A stretch of DNA of 64,000 nt from contig NC_058519.1 of the NCBI RefSeq assembly GCF_904849725.1, forward strand, positions 537,114,316-537,178,315, read 5' to 3'. Source of the stretch: Hordeum vulgare subsp. vulgare (lineage: Eukaryota > Streptophyta > Magnoliopsida > Poales > Poaceae). Under the pieces are notes generated by a model. The model searched no databases and was not told the DNA's origin. It saw only the letters and a list, made by a program, of their open reading frames with translations. Below, piece after piece: positions 58,444 to 64,000 of this stretch; the first letter of the stretch is position 1, and each line of letters starts with the position of its first letter. A program made the position numbers and the translations under genes.

Positions 58444-58528
58444 AAGCTTGGGGATGCCCAAGGAACCCCAAGATATTCAAGGATGCCTTAAAAGACTAAG
58501 CTTGGGGATGCCCCGGGAAGGCATTCCC
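58444..58528 (+). repeat. Two internal AAGCTTGGGGATGC copies (H)
   Basis: Copies at 58444-58457 and 58498-58511, the second starting an imperfect hairpin (GGGGATGCC / GGCATTCCC) equivalent to the perfect one in E. Confidence 0.8.
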
Positions 58529-59577
58529 TCTCTCGTCTTCAATCCATCGGTAACGTTACTTGGGGCTATAGTTTTATTCACCACATGTTATGTGTTTTTG
58601 CTTGGAGCGTCTTGTATCGTAGGAGTCTTTTTTTTTATCACAATCATCCTTTCTGCACACCTAGAGAGAGAGACATGCACACACCGTGATTTTGTCGAGC
58701 TTCACTTATATCTTTTGGTAGACAATTCAGCTCACATGTGCTTCACTTATATCTTTTGAGCTAGATACTTTTGCTCTGTGTGCTTCACTTATATCTTTTA
58801 GATCACAGCGGTGCGTGGCTTGGTAGTTGATCTATGCTTTGAAAGTAGTCTCAAAAGGGGTAGTTATCCAAAGGGATACGAAAACTTCCACCTTCATGTG
58901 CATTGAATAGTTAGAGAAGTTTGATTCATCTCAATTAGTTTTGAGTTGTGGTTATGGTAATATTGAAGTCATGCTAGTAAGGTGTTGTGGATCTAGAAAT
59001 ACTTGTGTTGAAGTTAGTGATTCCCGTAGCATGCACGTATGGTGAACCGCTATGTGATGAAATCTGACCATGATTAGTCTATTGATTGTCATCCTTTGCG
59101 TGGCGGTCGGGATCGCGCGATAGTTTATACCTACCAACCCTTCCCCTAGGAGTATGCGTTGAATGCTTTGTTTCGATTACTAATAAAACTTTTTCAACAA
59201 GTATATGAGTTCTTCATGACTAATGTTGAGTCCATGGTTTAGATGCACTTTGACCTTCCATCATCACTATCTTCTTAGTGTCGTGCAACTTTCGCCGGTG
59301 CACAAAACCCACCATTAGCCTCCCTCAAAACAGCCACCATACCTACCTACTATGGCTTTTTCAAAGTTATTCCGAGATATATTGCCATGCAACTACCACC
59401 ATGACATGTGACTACACGTCTACATTGCCATTGCATGATCGTAAGATAGCTAGCATGATGTTTCCATTGATGTCTATGCCATGCTAGATCATTGCCACGG
59501 TACACTACCGAAGGCATTCCATAGAGTCATCGTTACTCTAAGTTTTGAGTTGAAAGTGTGATGATCATCATTAATGG

Positions 59578-59697
59578 AGCATTGTCCCATGTGAGAAAAT
59601 AAAAGAGGCCAAAGAAGCCCGCCAAAAAAAAGAGGCCAAAGAGCCCACCAAAATAAAAAATAAAAAAAGGAGAGAAAAAGAGAGAAGGGACAATACT
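59578..59697. repeat. Purine tract within an inverted repeat (H)
   Basis: Arms AGCATTGTCCC (59578-59588) and GGGACAATACT (59687-59697), one mismatch, around about 98 nt of A/G-rich sequence. Confidence 0.82.
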
Positions 59698-60446
59698 ACC
59701 ACTTTTTCCACACTTGTGCATATTAAGCACCGTGATCTTCATGATTGAGAGTCTCTCGTTTTATCACCACCATATAGCTAGTGGGAAATTTTCATTATAT
59801 AACTTGGCTTGTATATTCTTATGATAGGCTTCCTCAAAATTGCCTTAGGTCTTCGTGAGCAAGCAAGTTGGATGCACACCCACTAGTTTTTAAGAGCTTT
59901 CACATACTCATAGCTCTAGTGCATCAATTGTATGGCAATCCCTACTCATTCACATTGATATCTATTGATGAGCATCTCCACAGCTCATTGATATGCCTAG
60001 TTAATGTGACTATCTTCTCCTTTTTGTCTTGCAACCTCCACTACATTCCACACCATCTATAGTGCTATAACCATGGCTCACGCTCATGTATTGCGTGAGA
60101 GTTGAAAAGGTTTGAGAAAGTAAAGGTGTGAAACAATTACTTGGCCAATACCAGGGTTGTGCATGATTTAAATTCATTGTGCAATGATGATAGAGCATAG
60201 CCAGACTATATGCTTTTGTAGGGATAACTTTCTTTTGGCCTTGTTATTTTGAAAGTTCATGATTACTTTGCTAGTTTGCTTGAATTATTATTGTTTCCAC
60301 GTCAATAGCAAACTATTGTTTTGAATCTAATGTATCTGAACATTCACGTCACATAAGAGGAATTACAAAGGACACCTATGCTAGGTAGCATGAAAGCATC
60401 AAAAATTCATTATTATCACTTCCCTACTCGAGGACGAGCAGGAGTT

Positions 60447-60460
60447 AAGCTTGGGGATGC
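60447..60460 (+). other. H polypurine-tract motif
   Basis: AAGCTTGGGGATGC one base before the LTR at 60462. Confidence 0.75.
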
Positions 60461-60461
60461 T

Positions 60462-62117
60462 TGATACGTCTCAAATGTATCTATAATTTGTGATGGTTTC
60501 ACGTTGTTATCTTGTCTTCTTTGGTTGTTCTATGTACCTTTTATATCTTTTCTGGGACTAACTTATTAATTCAGTGCCAAGTGCTAGTTCCTGTTTTTCC
60601 GTGCTTTTGACTCTTTGCAAATCTGATTTTGGAACGGAGTCCAAATGGAAGAAAAAACCCGAAATGATTTTTTCCCGAACGGAAGAAGATCAGGGGGCCT
60701 TTGGGCCAAGCCAGGTGGGCTCCAGGGAGCCCACAAGCCCCCACTCCGCCACCAGGGGGAGGCGGCGGTGGGCAGGCTTGTGGCCTCCCTGGCCGCCCCC
60801 TGACTTAGATCTTTGGCCTATAAATTCCCAAATATTCCGCAAAAAATCAGGGGAGCCTCGAAAATACTTTCCCGTCGCCGCAAGCTTCCGTTTCCGCGAT
60901 ATCTCGTCTGGAGGCCCTTCCCGGCGCCCTGCCGGAGACGACTTTGGAGTTGGAGGGCTTCTTCATCATCATCATCGCCCCTCCAATGACTCGTGAGTAG
61001 TTCACTTCAGACCTACGGGTCCGTAGTTAGTAGCTAGATGGCTTCTTCTCTCTCTCTCTCTTGGATCTTCAATACAAAAGTTCTCCATTATCTTCATGGA
61101 GATCTATCCGATGTAATCTTCTTTGGCGGTGTGTTTGTCGAGATCCGACGAATTGTGGATTTGTGATCAGATTATCTATGATATATATTTGAGTCTTTGC
61201 TGGTTTCTTATATGCATGATTTGATATCCTTGTAAGTCTCTCCGAGTCTTGGGTTTTGTTTGGCCAACTAGATCTATGATTCTTGCAATGGGAGAAGTGC
61301 TTGGTTTTGGGTTCTACCATGTGGTGATCTTTCCTAGTGACAGTAGGGGCAGCAAGGCACACATCAAGTAGTTGCCATCAAGGGTAAAATTTGGGGTTTT
61401 TATCATTGGTTTGAGACTATCCCTCTACATCATGTCATCTTGCTTAAGGCATTACTCTGTTCTTATGGACTTAATACACTAGATGCATGCTGGATAGTGG
61501 TCGACGTGTGGAGTAATAGTAGTAGATGCAGACAGTATCGATCTACTTGTTTTGGACGTGATGCATATAGAAATAATCATTGCATAGATATCATCACGAC
61601 TTTGTGCGGTTTTATCAATTGCTCGACAGTAATTTGTTCACCCACCATCTACTTGCTTTCATGAGAGAAGCCACTAGTAAACACTATGGCCCCCCGAGTC
61701 TATTCACATCCATCGTTTACACCTCCGCTTTTACTTTGCTTTGTTACTTTGTTGCTTTCAGTTGTCACTTGGCAAACAATCTATAAGGGATTGACAACCC
61801 CTTCATAGCGTTGGGAGCAAGCTTTTGTGTTTGTGCAGGATCTTGAGATACTCCTCCACTGGATTGATACCTTGGTTCTCAAACTGAGGGAAATACTTAC
61901 CACCGCTACGCTACATCACCCTTTCCGCTTCGAGGGAACACCAACGCAAGGCTCCAAGGCCACGGGGGAAATCCTTTGCATACTTGCCTAGGAAGTCCCT
62001 TAAGGTGTAGCCGTAGCAGAAGGATTCCTGGTGCCGTTGCTGAGGAGCACGTCAAGATAATTTTCCGACAACGTGCCTATTTCTGGCGCCATTGGAAGGT
62101 CTTTTGTTGCAGTAGCA
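60462..62117 (+). repeat. H 3' LTR
   Basis: 1656 bp, TGATACGTCTCA to GCAGTAGCA, followed by TSD CCGAC. Very similar to the 5' LTR; a CT run near 61050 is longer here. Confidence 0.93.
60819..60825 (+). promoter_or_regulatory. TATA box, H 3' LTR
   Basis: TATAAAT matching 55588. Confidence 0.6.
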
Positions 62118-62122
62118 CCGAC

Positions 62123-63211
62123 TCACTGGAAGACGTCCGAGTGACACCATGGATCCGAGTGAATATGGTGTTTCCATGCGAATACATTTGTAGTCCTTGG
62201 ACTTTAATGGTCATGTGGGGCCCTAGGTGGACCCAGGATGTGTGGTCCATGACCCTACCACTAGTAGGTGAACCCATCATTAGCCCCTGAATCGGTTGAG
62301 GTTTAATTGGTCGAGTGAAAGACACTACGGGGTGTCTCTAGTGCCTCGGGGGCATCCGGAAAGTAACTCGAGGCTTTTTCACTCGGTTCCAAGCTGGAGC
62401 CACAATGGATTAAGGATTGAAGATTTCTGAATGATCGGACTAGCTTAGAGGCTATACGCCACCTGGTGGCATTCGGTTGTCTCTCGGGAGAGACATCCTA
62501 GCAACTCGAGTGTGAGTGTGCCAGGAGCCCCGAGTGATCATGTAAGAGTGAGAATTGATCCTTGTTGTGTACCACGGGAACTCTATCGATCATGTATGTA
62601 TGCATCCGAGTGAACTAGGACCCATGGCGGGTATTCGATGGACCGAAACGTGTTATTTTGGGCAACTAGGCACGAAGACCACTCAAGACAAGTTGTCGAG
62701 GAATTTTCACGGATTTGAAACATGGGAAACACGCATGCACAGAAGCGATTCCCCCGCAGTACTGGGGAAAGTGGGCATGGTGCCTCGATTACCGCACCGG
62801 GAATTTTTTCATGTACCCTAGAGGCATTGTTCACGAGATCTAGCGGATCTCGCCACGCCCACAGATTTATGGTTGAAGATATGCATGTGTGGGGTATAAG
62901 TGCGACGGGCGGAGAGGGAGGTGGACCACCATATCTCATTTTCTTCCTTGTCGACTCCTCCACCACTCCGCCAAATCCCGTCGCCATGCCCCCACTAGCC
63001 ACTCACCCTCCAAGGTCGGATGGGCCATAGAGGATGACGAGGAGCATGGTCGTGAAGGCTGAGCGGACGAAGAAGGGCTCGTGCAGGTCCTCCTCGAGCG
63101 CTAGCGTGTTGAACGGGGCGGATCCATGGTGATTGAATGGCCTCACGGGTCAACGAGGGTCGTTTGTAGGAGTTGGAGAGCCAAGGGCTCTTGGCCGCCG
63201 AGAGCTGGCAT
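62123..63211 (-). other. L LTR remainder and flanking region, unresolved
   Basis: Continues L after H. A 9-bp inverted repeat CGAGTGAAA (62312-62320) / TTTCACTCG (62377-62385) encloses smaller complementary pairs near the guessed LTR start (about 62324). The remaining 0.9 kb has no recognisable domain; open frames such as 62583-63002 look accidental. Confidence 0.35.
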
Positions 63212-63990
63212 ATGCCGGAGGCCAATGAGCTTGAGCCATTGTCGGAGGGGAATGAGCGGGTCCTCCTCGTGACTCATGTTGAGAGAGGTTTTTCTGTACC
63301 TTTGCACCTGTTTTTCTGAGCCTTTCTTGCCTACTTTGGAGCACAGCTTCATCATCTTCCCCCCCCCCCCACGATGTTTCCTATTTGTCTGCCTTTGTTC
63401 CTTTTTGCAAAAACTTCATCGGGTGTCACCCACACTGGGGGCACTTTAATCACCTCTTCACATGTCGCTCGATGACTGTGAAGAAGGCCTCCCCGAGAGG
63501 GGAGAAAACCCATGTGAAACAACTTTGCGGAGGTCTTGGAATAGAGCTTAGGGGGGAGGTAAGCTTCCCATTGATGTTGTTCCATCATTCGGTGAAGGGC
63601 TAGCAGGACTCATGGTTTTATTGCAACAACATCATAGTCACCAACGGTCAGTCAGGCCTCCCGCTGTACTTGGCAGAGCGAGCGCCATACCCTTCCTCCC
63701 TGACCGTGTCTAAGGAGGAGAAGACTGATGTAGAGATTTTAGTGATGGTCGTGGATCTTCTGGAGGTCTTCCTTCAAAGGAGGATCCAGCCTCTATAGGC
63801 CAAGGTTCTCCCAATGTGGATGTATGAGGGGCCGAGTGATCTTGTGCAGGCTCAACCAGAGGAGGTCGACGCGAAGGTGCTAGAGGAAAAGCTCATGGCC
63901 ATCACCTCAGCGCACGACAATCCTCAGGGCACCAGAGTGATCGGCCCTTTCGACAAGGAGAACCCACTGATTGAGGTAACCTCGAATTTT
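63212..63990 (+). pseudogene. Decayed putative-gypsy-type-transposon gene in L
   Basis: From ATG 63212 (MPEANELEPLSEGNERVLLV) the plus frame reads VERGFSVPLHLFF, a TGA, then AFLAYFGAQLHHLP. It shifts frame at a C12 run and goes on with FVPFCKNFIGCHPHWGHF, CGGLGIELRGEVSFPLM, a TAG, QDSWFYCNN, another TAG after RRIQPL, and AKVLPMWMYEGPSDLV. This is the same domain as in J (compare LLEFYGIQLHHLTP) but a diverged branch that keeps the middle region J has lost. It ends by the window edge at a possible splice donor (GAG/GTAACC at 63976). Not functional as read. Confidence 0.65.
63359..63370. repeat. C12 homopolymer
   Basis: Run of twelve C inside the L pseudogene, coinciding with a frame change. 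Confidence 0.9.
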
Positions 63991-64000
63991 TTTCATCCGA

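Larger units (their letters stand above)
57865..60461 (+). other. H 3' non-coding region
   Basis: 2.6 kb aligning with 28203-30799 of E. Contains two internal AAGCTTGGGGATGC copies (58444, 58498) and the purine tract with inverted arms (59578-59697). No supported frame. Confidence 0.75.
55230..62117 (+). mobile_element. H: Athila-like gypsy element with shortened gag
   Basis: 6888 bp with perfect TSD CCGAC (55225-55229 and 62118-62122). LTRs are 55230-56879 and 60462-62117. The primer site is 10 nt after the 5' LTR. The single coding frame is a 227-residue gag derivative; protease, RT and integrase are absent. The 3' region aligns with E (hairpin, purine tract, polypurine motif). It is a deletion derivative that must have used a relative for movement. 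Confidence 0.94.
54724..64000 (-). mobile_element. L: probable Tat-like gypsy element, minus strand, interrupted by H
   Basis: Inferred from three points. The stretch 54724-55229 has LTR-like features on the minus strand (TATA box at 55023-55017, then ATGTAGGGT and GAGAGGGCCC, laid out as in the J LTR). H lies in it with a perfect TSD. A decayed antisense-type gene like that of J follows on the plus strand at 63212-63990, as expected next to the 3' LTR of a minus-strand Tat element. LTR limits are guesses (about 54724 to 55229 plus 62123 to about 62324). It continues beyond the window. Confidence 0.4.

Noticed and set aside
62321..62342. CACTAC...TAGTG pair resembling CACTA transposon ends
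   Set aside because: The two ends are only 20 bp apart, there is no 3-bp TSD or transposase nearby, and the next bases do not match CACTA termini known to me.
62583..63002. 139-codon minus-strand frame and overlapping plus-strand frames near the right edge
   Set aside because: No recognisable domain, high GC, overlapping frames on both strands, and adjacent to an evident transposon pseudogene.
1..64000. Host gene, resistance gene, miRNA locus or other non-transposon system
   Set aside because: Nearly every stretch was assigned to a bounded element by TSDs, LTR ends or alignment between copies; the unassigned part (62123-63211) has no gene-like frame.

Overview
The window is plant intergenic DNA of the Triticeae type (wheat, Aegilops or barley). 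I found no host gene, tRNA, rRNA or CRISPR array. It is a deep nest of LTR retrotransposons. The main pointer to Triticeae is a complete Angela/BARE1/WIS-like copia element at 43878-52650. The other elements also look like high-copy Triticeae families: Athila-like and Tat-like gypsy, WIS-like copia, and a gag-only copia-like element. Family names are from memory and tentative. Boundaries come from LTR ends, primer-binding sites and target-site duplications (TSDs) read directly.

Layout, left to right. K (1-4851, minus strand) is a gypsy-type element with a 3.8 kb LTR; it cuts into copia D. D (plus strand; 4852-7685 internal, 3' LTR from 7686) has its 3' LTR split into three pieces: 7686-8765, 23751-23901 and 40742-41268. 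The two interruptions are C and A. C (8766-23750, minus, Athila-like) itself contains B (10115-20430, plus, gag-only copia-like, TSD CCGCC). A (23902-40741, minus, WIS-like copia, TSD AAACC) contains E (24287-32345, plus, Athila-like, TSD CAGGG). D ends at 41268 inside J (41269-43433), the 3' end of a Tat-like gypsy with an intron-containing antisense gene. J interrupts G (43434-43877 plus 52651-about 54723), an Athila-like 3' end. F (43878-52650, TSD TACCC) also interrupts G. To the right, H (55230-62117, Athila-like, TSD CCGAC) sits inside L (about 54724 to the window end, minus strand, probably Tat-like), which carries a second decayed copy of the antisense gene (63212-63990). The inferred insertion order is G, then J, then D, then C and A, then B and E. 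K, F, H and L are side branches.

No element can move on its own as read here. F, A and D keep gag-pol remains with stops, frameshifts or lost catalytic residues. E keeps gag and protease only, H a shortened gag, B a broken gag, and C an unrecognised broken reading frame. B, E and H could only have moved by using enzymes from related elements. The features most worth following up are non-coding structures shared by the Athila-like elements: a hairpin just after the stop codon, a purine tract enclosed by inverted repeats, and copies of the polypurine-tract motif. Next are the palindrome array in the LTRs of B and the spliced antisense gene of J. I see no convincing evidence of a wholly new biological system.
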